A DNA stretch of 64,000 nucleotides, taken from NCBI RefSeq assembly GCF_000935045.1, contig NZ_JYKS01000001.1, positions 186,001 to 250,000 of the forward strand, given 5' to 3'. The stretch is from Pseudomonas sp. 10-1B (GTDB taxonomy: Bacteria; Pseudomonadota; Gammaproteobacteria; Pseudomonadales; Pseudomonadaceae). Below the pieces are notes generated by a model. It worked only from the letters and a program-made list of their open reading frames with translations. It did not search any database and had not been told where the DNA came from. Positions 23,267-32,232 of the stretch are shown here, piece by piece. Positions within the stretch are counted from its first letter, which is position 1. Each line of letters starts with the position of its first letter. The position numbers and the translations under genes were made by a program.

Positions 23267-25933
23267 ATGACCGCCAAGATCACCGATTTACCGAGCGCTC
23301 GTACCGAACAGGACAGCGACCGCCAGGAAACCCACGAATGGCTCGATGCCCTGGAAGCCGTGGCGCGTAGCGCCGGCGGCGAGCGCGTCGATTTCCTCCT
23401 GCAGCGCCTGGCCGAGCACGCCAGCCACCTGGGCGTGCGCCCGGGCGCCCACCCTTACTCGCTGTACCAGAACAGCATCGCCCTGGAAGAGCAACCGGTA
23501 TTTCCCGGTGACCTGGCCATGGAAGAGCGCATCACCTCGATCATCCGCTGGAATGCCCTGGCCATGGTGGCGCGGGCCAACAAGGCCTATGGCGAGTTGG
23601 GCGGGCATATCGCCAGCTACGCCTCGGCGGCGGAGATCTTCGAAGTCGGTTTCAACCACTTCTTCCGCGCCGACAGCGAGGCCGGCAAGGGCGACCTGGT
23701 GTACTTCCAGCCGCACTCGGCCCCGGGCGTGTATGCCCGGGCGTTCCTCGAAGGGCGCATGAGCGAGGAGCAACTGCAGCGCTACCGCCAGGAAGTGGAT
23801 GGCGGCGGCTTGTGCTCCTATCCACACCCCTGGTTGATGCCGGACTTCTGGCAGTTCCCGACCGGCTCCATGGGCATCGGCCCGATCAGCTCGATCTACC
23901 AGGCGCGTTTCTTGCGCTACCTGCAGCACCGCAACCTCGCCGATACCGCGCAGCGCCACGTCTGGGGCGTGTTCGGCGACGGCGAGATGGACGAGCCGGA
24001 ATCCATCGCGGCGCTGTCCCTGGCGGCGCGCGAAAAGCTCGACAACCTGACGTTCGTGATCAACTGCAACCTGCAGCGCCTGGACGGCCCGGTGCGTGGC
24101 AACGGGCAGATCATCCAGGAACTGGAGTCGCTGTTCAGCGGCGCCGGCTGGAACGTGATCAAGGTGGTCTGGGGTTCGGACTGGGACGCGCTGTTCGCCC
24201 GCGACCGCAACCACGTGCTGCTGCGCCGTTTCGCCCATACCGTCGATGGCCAGTACCAGACCCTGGGTGCCAACGATGGCGCCTACAACATGGAGCACTT
24301 CTTCGACCTCGACCCAGAGCTGCAAGCCCTGGTCGCGCACATGAGCCCGGCCGAGATCGATGGCCTGCGCCGGGGTGGTCACGATTTCCGCAAGCTGTAT
24401 GCCGCCTTCGCCGCCGCCAAGGCGCACAAGGGCCGGCCGACGGTGATCCTGGCCAAGACCAAGAAAGGCTACGGCATGGGCCAGGCGGGTGAATCGCGCA
24501 ATACCTCGCATATGCAGAAAAAGCTCGACGTCGAGGCGCTCAAAGCCTTCCGTGACCGTTTCGCGTTGCCGATGGATGACCAGGCGCTGGAGGAAATGCG
24601 CTTCTACAAACCGGCCGAAGACAGTGCCGAAATGCGCTACCTGCATGCCCGACGCACCGAGCTGGGTGGCTACATGCCGCAGCGCAGCAGCCGGGCCGAC
24701 GCACTGCCGGTGCCGGCGTTGGCGAGTTATGCGCAGTTCGCCCTGGCCCCCGACGACCGTGAAGCGTCGACCACCACCGCCGTTGTGCGGCTGTTCACCA
24801 ACCTGCTCAAGGACAAGCAGCTCGGCCCGCGCATCGTGCCGATCGTCGCCGACGAGGCGCGCACCTTCGGCATGGCCAACCTGTTCCGCCAGGTCGGCAT
24901 CTATTCGCCGGTCGGGCAGCTGTATGAGCCGGAAGATGCCGGGGCGATGCTCTATTACAAGGAGTCCAGGGACGGCCAGTTGCTGGAGGAAGGCATCACC
25001 GAAGCCGGGGCGATCTCGTCCTGGGTGGCGGCGGCGACCTCCTACAGCGTCAACGGCGTGCCCATGCTGCCGTTCTACATCTACTACTCGATGTTCGGTT
25101 TCCAGCGCATCGGCGACCTGATCTGGGCCGCTGCCGACCAGCGCGCCCGTGGCTTCCTGATCGGCGCCACCGCCGGGCGTACCACCCTGGCCGGTGAGGG
25201 CCTGCAGCACCAGGACGGCACCAGCCAGCTGATCGCCGCCACGGTGCCGAACTGCCGTGCCTACGACCCGGCGTTCGCCGCAGAAGTGGCGGTGATCATC
25301 GACCACGGCAGCCGGCGCATGCTCGAAGAACAGCACGACGAGTTCTACTACCTGACGGTGACCAACGAGAACTACGTGCAGGCACCGCTGGACGCTAGCC
25401 AGCACGCCGACGTGATCAAGGGCATGCGCCTGTTCGGCACGCGTGGCGAGGGCGCGCCTGCGGTACGCCTGCTTGGCTCCGGGGCCATCCTGCGCGAAGT
25501 GATCGCCGCCGCCGAGCTGCTGGCCGAAGAGTGGGGCGTGGCCAGCGAGATCTGGAGCGTCACCAGCTTCTCCGAGCTGGCCCGCGAGGCCCGTGAAGTC
25601 GAGCGCCAGCAGTTGTTCGCTGGCGACGACAGTGCCGGCACCAGCAGCCATCTGCAGGCCTGCCTGCCCGGCAGCACCCCGGTGGTGGCGGCCAGCGACT
25701 ACGTGCGCAGCTATGCGCAACTGATCGCTCCGTACCTGCAGGCGCCATACACCGTGCTGGGCACCGACGGCTTCGGCCGCAGCGATACCCGCCCGGCGCT
25801 GCGCCGCTTCTTCGAAGTGGACCGCCAGCACATCGCCTTGGCGGCGCTGGCCAGCGTCGACCGCGACAAGCATGCCCAGGCCCGCGCGCGCTACGCCATC
25901 GATGGCGCCAGCGCTGCCCCCTGGAACCGTTGA
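23267..25933 (+). CDS. homodimeric pyruvate-dehydrogenase-like E1 (AceE/MdeB family)
   Basis: An 888-residue thiamine-diphosphate enzyme of AceE length. The cofactor motif GDGEMDEPES...NCNLQRLDG is present near residues 238-265, and the C-terminal transketolase-like domain ends with the GTDGFGRSDTRPALRRFF signature. AceE-type E1s decarboxylate a 2-oxo acid and pass the acyl group to lipoyl E2. This one sits in a catabolic operon rather than with aceF, so it probably handles a 2-oxo acid produced by ring degradation. MdeB (2-oxobutyrate dehydrogenase E1) of P. putida is a precedent for a specialised AceE paralogue. E2 starts 12 bases after the stop. Confidence 0.88.
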   Translation: MTAKITDLPSARTEQDSDRQETHEWLDALEAVARSAGGERVDFLLQRLAEHASHLGVRPGAHPYSLYQNSIALEEQPVFPGDLAMEERITSIIRWNALAMVARANKAYGELGGHIASYASAAEIFEVGFNHFFRADSEAGKGDLVYFQPHSAPGVYARAFLEGRMSEEQLQRYRQEVDGGGLCSYPHPWLMPDFWQFPTGSMGIGPISSIYQARFLRYLQHRNLADTAQRHVWGVFGDGEMDEPESIAALSLAAREKLDNLTFVINCNLQRLDGPVRGNGQIIQELESLFSGAGWNVIKVVWGSDWDALFARDRNHVLLRRFAHTVDGQYQTLGANDGAYNMEHFFDLDPELQALVAHMSPAEIDGLRRGGHDFRKLYAAFAAAKAHKGRPTVILAKTKKGYGMGQAGESRNTSHMQKKLDVEALKAFRDRFALPMDDQALEEMRFYKPAEDSAEMRYLHARRTELGGYMPQRSSRADALPVPALASYAQFALAPDDREASTTTAVVRLFTNLLKDKQLGPRIVPIVADEARTFGMANLFRQVGIYSPVGQLYEPEDAGAMLYYKESRDGQLLEEGITEAGAISSWVAAATSYSVNGVPMLPFYIYYSMFGFQRIGDLIWAAADQRARGFLIGATAGRTTLAGEGLQHQDGTSQLIAATVPNCRAYDPAFAAEVAVIIDHGSRRMLEEQHDEFYYLTVTNENYVQAPLDASQHADVIKGMRLFGTRGEGAPAVRLLGSGAILREVIAAAELLAEEWGVASEIWSVTSFSELAREAREVERQQLFAGDDSAGTSSHLQACLPGSTPVVAASDYVRSYAQLIAPYLQAPYTVLGTDGFGRSDTRPALRRFFEVDRQHIALAALASVDRDKHAQARARYAIDGASAAPWNR

Positions 25934-25945
25934 GGAGTGAACACC

Positions 25946-27226
25946 ATGCAACAACTGATGGTTCCGGATATCGGCGACTTCAAGGACCTGCCGGTAGTGG
26001 AGGTGTTGATCAAGGCCGGCGACGTGGTCGCGGTGGAACAACCGCTGATCGTGCTCGAGTCGGACAAGGCGGTGATGGACGTACCCAGCACCTTGCAGTG
26101 CGTCATTCGCCAGGTGCTGATCAAACCGGGTGACAAGGTGTCGCGCGGTAGCGTGATCGCCGATATCGAAGTGGCTGGGGAGGGGGGTGCTGCACCTGCA
26201 CCTGTTGCCGCACCCGCTGCATCCGCGCCAGCCTCCGCACCAGCTGTACCTGTACCCGCGCCCGTCGAGGCCGCGCCGGCACCTAAAGCCGAGCCCGTGG
26301 CTGCTGAAACGGTGCGCAAACCCCAACTGGCCCTGGCCGGCCCGGCCGTGCGCAAACTGGCGCGGGAACTGGCCGTGGACCTCGACCAGGTGCCGGCCAC
26401 CGGCCCCAACGGCCGCTTGCTGCGCGAGGACGTGCTGGCCTTCGTCAAGGCCCAGCGCGAGCGACCCACGGCTGCCGCCAACGCTGGCGAAGGGTTGAAC
26501 CTGCTGCCCTGGCCAGAGGTGGACTTCAGCCAGTTCGGCCCGGTCGAGCGCCGTTCGCTGTCGCGCATCAAGCGCCTCTCGGCGGCCAACCTGCACCGCA
26601 ACTGGGTGCGCATCCCCCACGTCACCAACCACAGCCAGGCCGATGTCACCGAGCTGGAGGCCCTGCGCGTGCAGCTCAACCAGGAAGCGCGCGACGGCCA
26701 GGCCAAGGTCACCCTGCTGGCGTTCCTGATCAAGGCCTGCGTGGCGGCGTTGCAGCGCTTCCCGCAGTTCAACGTGAGCCTGGAAGGCGACGAGGTGGTG
26801 CAAAAACACTACTACCACATCGGTTTTGCCGCCGACACGCCCAATGGCCTGGTGGTGCCGGTGATCCGCGATGCCGACCGCAAGGGTATCGCCGCGCTGG
26901 CCGCGGAAATGGCCGAGCTGTCGCAGCAGGCGCGCGCCGGCAAGCTGTCGCCGGCCCAGATGCAGGGCGGCTGCTTCTCCATCTCGTCGCTGGGTGGCAT
27001 CGGTGGCGGGCACTTCACCCCGATCATCAATGCCCCCGAGATGGCGATCCTCGGCGTCGGCCGCGCCGACTTGCAACCGCGCTGGGACGGCAGCGCCTTC
27101 CAGCCGCGCCTGCAGCTGCCGCTGTCGCTGTCCTGGGACCACCGTGCGGTGGACGGTGCCGAGGCCGGCCGCTTCCTGGCCTACCTGGCGACCCTGCTCG
27201 GCGACTTCCGACGGGTGTTGGTCTGA
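25946..27226 (+). CDS. dihydrolipoamide acyltransferase E2 with one lipoyl domain
   Basis: A 426-residue E2 subunit. One lipoyl domain (about 1-77, modified Lys in ESDKAVMDV), an Ala/Pro-rich linker (about 80-120), an E3-binding domain (about 130-165, VRKLARELAVDLDQVPATG) and a catalytic domain ending in SWDHRAVDGAEAGRF. AceF in most Pseudomonas has more lipoyl domains, so this is a shorter, specialised copy. The ATG at 25946 follows GAGGAG; a GTG at 25937 is less likely. No E3 gene is in the operon, so lipoamide dehydrogenase must come from elsewhere. Confidence 0.88.
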   Translation: MQQLMVPDIGDFKDLPVVEVLIKAGDVVAVEQPLIVLESDKAVMDVPSTLQCVIRQVLIKPGDKVSRGSVIADIEVAGEGGAAPAPVAAPAASAPASAPAVPVPAPVEAAPAPKAEPVAAETVRKPQLALAGPAVRKLARELAVDLDQVPATGPNGRLLREDVLAFVKAQRERPTAAANAGEGLNLLPWPEVDFSQFGPVERRSLSRIKRLSAANLHRNWVRIPHVTNHSQADVTELEALRVQLNQEARDGQAKVTLLAFLIKACVAALQRFPQFNVSLEGDEVVQKHYYHIGFAADTPNGLVVPVIRDADRKGIAALAAEMAELSQQARAGKLSPAQMQGGCFSISSLGGIGGGHFTPIINAPEMAILGVGRADLQPRWDGSAFQPRLQLPLSLSWDHRAVDGAEAGRFLAYLATLLGDFRRVLV

Positions 27227-27249
27227 CAACAACAAGAAGGAGAACCGAA

Positions 27250-27843
27250 ATGAGCGTTTCCCAAGCCCGCACCGCGGTGATCGCCGAAGGCGAGCGCGTG
27301 GTGCCGATGAAAATGGCGCACCTGGTGTTCCGCTGCGCCGACCGCAAGGCCATGGTCGACTGGTACCGCAAGCTGTTCCAGGCCGACCTGGTGTTCGAGG
27401 ACGAAATCCTCACCTTCATCACCTACGATGACGAGCACCATCGCCTGGCCTTCTTCAACATGCCGCACCTGCCGCCGAAGTCCGACGAAGTCACCGGCGT
27501 GCACCACATCGCCTACAGCTACGCGCGCATCGACGACCTGCTGCGCACCTACCTGCGCCTGAAGGAGGAGGGCATCCGCCCGTACTGGTGCATCAACCAC
27601 GGCCCGACCACCTCGCTGTATTTCCGCGACCCGGAAGGCAATGACATCGAGCTGCAGGTGGACAACTTCAGCGAGGCCGCCGACGCGGCGGCGTTCTTCC
27701 ACAGCGAAACCTTCGCCAACGACCCCATCGGCCTGGAGTTCGACCCCGACACCATGGTCGAGCTATGGCTCGCAGGCGCCAGCGAAACCGAGCTGTGCCG
27801 CTTGGGCACCGCCGGCACCGGCACCCGCACCTTGCTTGGATGA
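27250..27843 (+). CDS. single-domain type I extradiol dioxygenase (VOC family)
   Basis: A 197-residue vicinal-oxygen-chelate protein. Likely Fe(II) ligands are His24, His86 and Glu134; their spacing (62 and 48) is close to that in two-domain extradiol enzymes. Tyr124 lies ten residues before the Glu, as the catalytic Tyr does in BphC, and His73 could be the acid-base His. The motif SLYFRDPEGNDIEL is typical. It should cleave a catechol formed by the upstream monooxygenase between the hydroxylated and neighbouring carbon. It is flanked by E2 (23-base gap) and the FAH-family hydrolase (10-base gap). Confidence 0.82.
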   Translation: MSVSQARTAVIAEGERVVPMKMAHLVFRCADRKAMVDWYRKLFQADLVFEDEILTFITYDDEHHRLAFFNMPHLPPKSDEVTGVHHIAYSYARIDDLLRTYLRLKEEGIRPYWCINHGPTTSLYFRDPEGNDIELQVDNFSEAADAAAFFHSETFANDPIGLEFDPDTMVELWLAGASETELCRLGTAGTGTRTLLG

Positions 27844-27853
27844 GGAAAGACCT

Positions 27854-28738
27854 ATGAAGCTGTGCACGTTCAAGACCCCCGGTGGCCTGACAGGCATCGG
27901 CATCGTGACGGAAGATGGGCTGATTCGCATCGCCGATCATTTGTCTGCCGCGCCGCGCGACATGCTCGGGCTGATCGACGAATGGCGGCTCTGGCAGGAG
28001 CCGTTGCAGCGCCTGGCGCAGATCCAGCCGGTGGACTTCGGCCTCGACGAAGTCACCCTGCTGGCGCCGGTGCCGCGCCCGGGCAAGATCCTCGGCATCG
28101 GCCTGAACTACGCCGACCACGTCGCCGAGTCCGGCATGGCCACGCCCGCCGACCAGTTGTGGTTCGCCATGATGAATACCACGGCCAACGCGCCCTTCGC
28201 GGCGATCGACGTGCCGCGTGTGTCGGAGCAACTGGACTACGAGGCCGAGATGGTCTTCGTGATCGGCAAACGCTGCCGCCACGTGACCCGCGAGCAGGCG
28301 CCGGAGATGATCTTCGGCTACTGCGTGGGCAACGATGTGAGCGTCCGCGACTGGCAACTGCGTACCTCGCAGTTCGTGCTTGGCAAGTCGTTCGACGGGC
28401 ATGCGCCGTTCGGGCCTTGGCTGGTGACCCCGGACGAAGTGGGCAACCCGCACGAGCTGGGCATCCGCTGCTTCGTCAACGGTGAGAAACGCCAGGACTC
28501 CAACACCCGTGAGCTGATCTTCGACTGCTACCAGCAGATCGAGCACTTGTCGAAAGTGATGACCCTGGAACCTGGTGACGTGATCTACAGCGGCACGCCG
28601 GGCGGGGTAGGGGTTGGCTTCAAGCCGCCGCGCTGGTTGCGCGCGGGCGACCGGGTGCGGGTGGAGATCGACGGCCTGGGCGCGATCGACAATGTGGTGC
28701 GTGCAGAACCGACGGGGAGCGACAGCCATGCCGGTTGA
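27854..28738 (+). CDS. fumarylacetoacetate hydrolase-family protein
   Basis: A 294-residue protein with an N-terminal small domain and a C-terminal FAH catalytic domain (about 70-285). Metal ligands are expected in LDYEAEMVFVIGK (the two Glu residues) and the following GNDVSVRDWQ; the closing motif EPGDVIYSGTPGGVGVGF is clear. Members hydrolyse C-C bonds of acylpyruvates or isomerise/decarboxylate ring-cleavage products. Here it would act on the extradiol product and may release the 2-oxo acid used by the E1/E2 genes. A GAGGAAAG site precedes the ATG. The last 11 bases overlap the next gene. Confidence 0.86.
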   Translation: MKLCTFKTPGGLTGIGIVTEDGLIRIADHLSAAPRDMLGLIDEWRLWQEPLQRLAQIQPVDFGLDEVTLLAPVPRPGKILGIGLNYADHVAESGMATPADQLWFAMMNTTANAPFAAIDVPRVSEQLDYEAEMVFVIGKRCRHVTREQAPEMIFGYCVGNDVSVRDWQLRTSQFVLGKSFDGHAPFGPWLVTPDEVGNPHELGIRCFVNGEKRQDSNTRELIFDCYQQIEHLSKVMTLEPGDVIYSGTPGGVGVGFKPPRWLRAGDRVRVEIDGLGAIDNVVRAEPTGSDSHAG

Positions 28739-29105
28739 AACGATCGAGCAGCACATCCTCGGCCTGGAAAGCGAGCGCTGCCGCGCCCTGGTCGAGCGTG
28801 ACCTGCAGGCGCTGGCGGCACTGATGGACGACGCGCTGGTGCATGTGCATGCCACCGGCAAGGTGGACGACAAGGCGCAATACCTGGAGATGGTCGCCGA
28901 GCACATCGACTTTCTCAGCGTCGAGCGTGCCGACATGCGTGTGCGCGTGAACGGCGACACGGCCATCGCCAGCGGCCGCCTGGAGCAGACCATCGTGCTG
29001 CGCGCGAGCGGTGAGCAGCGACTGATGAGGGCCTACGCCACCCAGGTGTGGCTACGCGGGGAGGACGGTTGGCGCCAGTGCGCCTTCCACGCCACCAATA
29101 CCTGA
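28728..29105 (+). CDS. SnoaL/NTF2-like small protein
   Basis: A 125-residue protein with the cone-shaped NTF2 fold pattern: N-terminal helices (EQHILGLESERCRALVERDL), the LMDDALVHVHATGKV strand and a C-terminal TQVWLRGEDGWRQCAFHATN strand pair. Such proteins act as small hydrolases, cyclases or isomerases, or stabilise other enzymes. It overlaps the FAH gene by 11 bases and so belongs to the operon; its step in the pathway is not clear. Confidence 0.75.
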   Translation: MPVETIEQHILGLESERCRALVERDLQALAALMDDALVHVHATGKVDDKAQYLEMVAEHIDFLSVERADMRVRVNGDTAIASGRLEQTIVLRASGEQRLMRAYATQVWLRGEDGWRQCAFHATNT

Positions 29106-29201
29106 CCCATGCAAACCCGCGGGCTGGCAACGGCCCGCGCCGGCAGGGATGCCGGGCCTTGCACCAACGACGATAAAAAACAACAACAAGAGTCCCTATC
29201 G

Positions 29202-30563
29202 ATGAACAATATCCGGGTGAAAGCGCTGGGTGCGGTATTGGCCGCCTTCGCGATAATCGATTGCCATGCCGAGCCGGGCGACGAGCCGGCCGAAGGCACG
29301 CTGTTTCGCCAGTTGTTCGGCGACAGCCTGGAGCGCGACTACGGCATCACCACTTCCTTCCTGCTCGATATCGGTTATTCCCGCAACAACCGCTCTACCC
29401 ACGATGAGCGCCGCGATGGCCTCAGCAATCTACCTGTCACCGGTTTTTCCGATGAGGGCTTCGAACTGGGCAGCTTGCATCTGTTCGTCGACAAACCGCT
29501 CAAGGCCAACTTCATCCCGCGCATCACCCCCTTGCCTGGCCCCGCACCCGATACGGCCGATTTCGGCTTCACCTTTGAAACCCTGTATGGGCGCAATGCG
29601 CAGTTTTCTAGGGCCTTTGGCTGGGACATGCACTGGGACGTCAATTCACCGGGCGATGACGATACCGACAAGGCCCGGCGTGACAGGCAGAACTTCGTCT
29701 CCACACCCAACCTGGCCGCCACGGCATATCTGCCCTACGGGCCGGGCTTCACCCTGATGGCGGGTATCTTCGGGCCCGCCTTCGGCTACGAGATTCCGCC
29801 GAACATCCGCCTGGCTCGCAACCCCTTCGCCAGCCGCACCTATGCCTTCGTCAGCAACCTGGTGACGGTCAGCGGGGTAATGGTGAGCAGTCGCATCGTC
29901 GACAGTCCCCAAGGGTTGCTGGGCGTGGAACTGGGCGTGGCGCAGGGCTGGAGCAACCTGCGCGACAACAACGACGACAAGGCGCTGTTCGGCGCGTTGC
30001 GCTGGCGTACGCCGGACATGAATACCTGGATCGACTACGAGTTCATGGTGGGCAACCAGGAGAACGAAAGCGTCAAGGATGTTCAGGCCCCGACTTCACG
30101 GCTGATTTCCCCGGACGGCCAGCTCCGGCAGCAGCATTCGTTGAACGGTTGGCACCGCTTCGACGAGCGCTGGTCGATGGGCGCCGAACTGGTCTACGGC
30201 CGGCAGGACGGCGACGGCAAACCGACGACGGTGGACATCCTTACCGGGCCTGGCTTCGATGGCGCCCATTGGTGGGGCGTCAATGCGGTGCTTACCTATC
30301 AGATCAGGCCGAACCTGTCGTATTCGGTACGTGGGGAGCATTTCAGCGACCCGGATGGTTTCACGCTGTTTCCCACGACCACCGCGCGCGGTGACTTCAA
30401 CGCGATCACCACGGGGTTTCGCTACGATTTCAACAAGTACCTTTCGCTGCGTCCGGAGCTGCGCTACGACTGGTTCGATGCCCGCGAGCACGACCGCCCG
30501 TTCGGCAACGGCCGTGATCGCAGCCAGTTGACCGCGATGGTGGAGGCGCTGTTCTATTTCTGA
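29202..30563 (+). CDS. outer-membrane beta-barrel porin (BBP2-like) of the catabolic operon
   Basis: A 453-residue protein with a short signal sequence (about 1-22, ending DCHAEP) and an extended series of amphipathic beta strands ending in the aromatic EALFYF, as in outer-membrane barrels. It resembles porins found at the ends of aromatic catabolic operons and probably imports the substrate. The ATG at 29202 starts the signal peptide; the open frame extends upstream but would lack one. A 96-base gap separates it from the SnoaL-like gene. It is convergent with the alpha/beta hydrolase gene. Confidence 0.8.
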   Translation: MNNIRVKALGAVLAAFAIIDCHAEPGDEPAEGTLFRQLFGDSLERDYGITTSFLLDIGYSRNNRSTHDERRDGLSNLPVTGFSDEGFELGSLHLFVDKPLKANFIPRITPLPGPAPDTADFGFTFETLYGRNAQFSRAFGWDMHWDVNSPGDDDTDKARRDRQNFVSTPNLAATAYLPYGPGFTLMAGIFGPAFGYEIPPNIRLARNPFASRTYAFVSNLVTVSGVMVSSRIVDSPQGLLGVELGVAQGWSNLRDNNDDKALFGALRWRTPDMNTWIDYEFMVGNQENESVKDVQAPTSRLISPDGQLRQQHSLNGWHRFDERWSMGAELVYGRQDGDGKPTTVDILTGPGFDGAHWWGVNAVLTYQIRPNLSYSVRGEHFSDPDGFTLFPTTTARGDFNAITTGFRYDFNKYLSLRPELRYDWFDAREHDRPFGNGRDRSQLTAMVEALFYF

Positions 30564-30572
30564 TCATCGATG

Positions 30573-30603
30573 AAAAAAACCCCGGCAGCTCGAGCTGCCG
30601 GGG
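30573..30603 (-). terminator. strong intrinsic terminator for the hydrolase gene (minus strand)
   Basis: CCCCGGCAGCTC and GAGCTGCCGGGG form a perfect 12-bp stem with no loop bases assigned (30580-30603), and a run of seven A on the left gives a U-tract for transcripts moving leftward. On the plus strand it follows the porin stop by 16 bases and may also help end that transcript. Confidence 0.8.
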
Positions 30604-30619
30604 CCTTCGCTGGCGAGTT

Positions 30620-31501
30620 TCAGCGGCGAGTGGCGCAATGCCGGGCGAATGCCAGTTGTTGCAACTGGAACGCTTCACCCACATGGTGGAAGTCGATGCA
30701 GTGACCTGCCCCTCTCAGGATCGCGGCATCCATGTCAGGGCAATTCACGAATGCCTGGGCAAACCGTTGCACCGTCGCTTCGTCAACCGGCCACAGCCGT
30801 TCGAATTCAGGCTGACGGTAATGCACCGGAACCTTGACCTGTTCTGCCAGGCGAGCAACCTGCTTCGGCCAATACATGCCGATATCGACCAGCTCACTGC
30901 GTGGTGCGGGCGCTGCGGCTGCATAACTGGCGTGAGGCATGACGCCAGGTTCGTAGGTATCCGCTGGGCCGAAGAAGAAGCCGTCCATGGCCTCGGGCGG
31001 AACGCTGACCAGAGGCTGGTCGGCAGGCACGCCGTTCCATTTGTCCTTGGAGGCCGCTACAGGGTCCAGCCCTACACCCGAGATGGCGATACCCAGCAGT
31101 GGCCAGGCAGGCTGGTGCGCGGCGATGGCGATGCTGATGGCAGCGCCGATCGAATGGCCGATGAGCACGATGCCGGAGCAGCTTCGGTGCGGGTAGCTGT
31201 TCCACAGGTCGTGGATCGCCGAGTCGAGGATCTGCGCATTGTCGGTAATGCTTGGAGCGTTCGCGGCGTAGTCTGCACTCAAGCCATAGCCTGGCCGATC
31301 AATGGCGAAGATCGGCAACTGCCGGGCCTCGGCTCTGTCCAGCAGCGAATACCCAGGTACGTCGAAATACCTGGAAGAATAGGTGCCGCCATGGATGGCG
31401 ATGATCAGCGGGTGCTGGTCCTCGCTTGCGGTTTCCGGTACGCGCCCGCGGCCAGACATGGAAATCCCCAGCCCGCGAAAGACGAAATCCTGCTTGCACA
31501 T
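30620..31501 (-). CDS. alpha/beta hydrolase
   Basis: A 293-residue hydrolase with the nucleophile elbow GHSIGAA (about residues 117-123), an oxyanion segment IAIHGGTYSSRYFD, and a late His in GAGHCIDFHH. It likely hydrolyses an ester or a ring-cleavage C-C bond. An AAGGAG ribosome site precedes the ATG at 31501. It lies 45 bases downstream of a SnoaL-like gene on the same strand, with a strong terminator after it. This two-gene unit is divergent from a LysR regulator and is probably a side module of the neighbouring aromatic pathway. Confidence 0.82.
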   Translation of the reverse strand: MCKQDFVFRGLGISMSGRGRVPETASEDQHPLIIAIHGGTYSSRYFDVPGYSLLDRAEARQLPIFAIDRPGYGLSADYAANAPSITDNAQILDSAIHDLWNSYPHRSCSGIVLIGHSIGAAISIAIAAHQPAWPLLGIAISGVGLDPVAASKDKWNGVPADQPLVSVPPEAMDGFFFGPADTYEPGVMPHASYAAAAPAPRSELVDIGMYWPKQVARLAEQVKVPVHYRQPEFERLWPVDEATVQRFAQAFVNCPDMDAAILRGAGHCIDFHHVGEAFQLQQLAFARHCATRR

Positions 31502-31546
31502 GCGTGGTACTCCTTTCTTGTTGTTGTGTGTCGGGACGACCAGCTG

Positions 31547-32122
31547 TCAGGCCGCAAGCCAAGCTTGTGCGGACTGGCGCATGGTGCGTTCGAGCTCGCT
31601 GCCGCGGGTGGCGAAGGTGCGGCCGAGGGGGAAACCGCTTACCTCCAGCAGATAGGCGAGGGGTGCATATTCACGCGGATAGCGTGCCACTATCTGTGTA
31701 TCGACCGGCATCGGTCCACGGGGGAAGTTGAAGCTGCCCATGTCATAGATGCTCTGGCGTTTGACCAGCTTCCACTGGCCGTCGCGTTTTTCCGCAAGGT
31801 CGTAGAAACGGTTGTGCACGCTGCACCCCAGATCCAGCCGAACGTTTTCGGCAATGATCACCGCATTGGTTTCGACGATGGCACGGTCGCCGTTCATTTC
31901 CACCACAGGGGTGCCAATCAGGTGTTTGGTGCGCAGATCGGAAGCGCCCATGCGTTGCGAGCCGGCGATGAATTCGCTGAACGGGCCTTCGAACCAGGTG
32001 ACTTCGATTATCCCGTCGGGGTGGAACAACGCGGCCAAACGCTCCCATTGGCCAAGATCGCGGTGAATCCAGCCAGTCATGAGGTCGGAGATTTGCTGGC
32101 GGTCCTGTAGGTAGCTGTGCAT
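31547..32122 (-). CDS. SnoaL-like (NTF2-fold) protein
   Basis: A 191-residue protein of the type annotated as SnoaL_4, related in fold to small subunits of ring-hydroxylating enzymes and polyketide cyclases. Visible features are a DLMTGWIHRDLGQWERLAAL helix, the DGIIEVTWFEGPFSEF strand and a C-terminal VHNRFYDLAEKRDGQWKLV region. A GAGAG site precedes the ATG at 32122. It is first in a two-gene unit with the alpha/beta hydrolase. Catalytic role uncertain. Confidence 0.72.
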   Translation of the reverse strand: MHSYLQDRQQISDLMTGWIHRDLGQWERLAALFHPDGIIEVTWFEGPFSEFIAGSQRMGASDLRTKHLIGTPVVEMNGDRAIVETNAVIIAENVRLDLGCSVHNRFYDLAEKRDGQWKLVKRQSIYDMGSFNFPRGPMPVDTQIVARYPREYAPLAYLLEVSGFPLGRTFATRGSELERTMRQSAQAWLAA

Positions 32123-32187
32123 GGTGAACTCTCTTGCAGGGGAAGAAGTTGACTGAGCATCTTCCCCTTGGGTGGCAAACTCAAATA

Positions 32188-32208
32188 GATTGATCTGAAC
32201 GATCAATC
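32188..32208. promoter_or_regulatory. LysR-type binding site GATTGATC-N5-GATCAATC
   Basis: A perfect 8-5-8 inverted repeat containing the LysR core T-N11-A, positioned between the divergent SnoaL/hydrolase unit and the LysR gene, 24 bases before the latter's start. It fits autoregulation and control of the divergent unit. Confidence 0.7.
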
Positions 32209-32232
32209 ATTAAAAATGAAGGGTTTGCGATC

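Noticed and set aside
23288..27235. 1315-codon open frame on the minus strand opposite the E1 and E2 genes
   Set aside because: It mirrors the strongly GC3-biased coding frames of E1 and E2, has Val/His/Gln-rich low-complexity composition, and matches no fold. The plus-strand genes have clear motifs.
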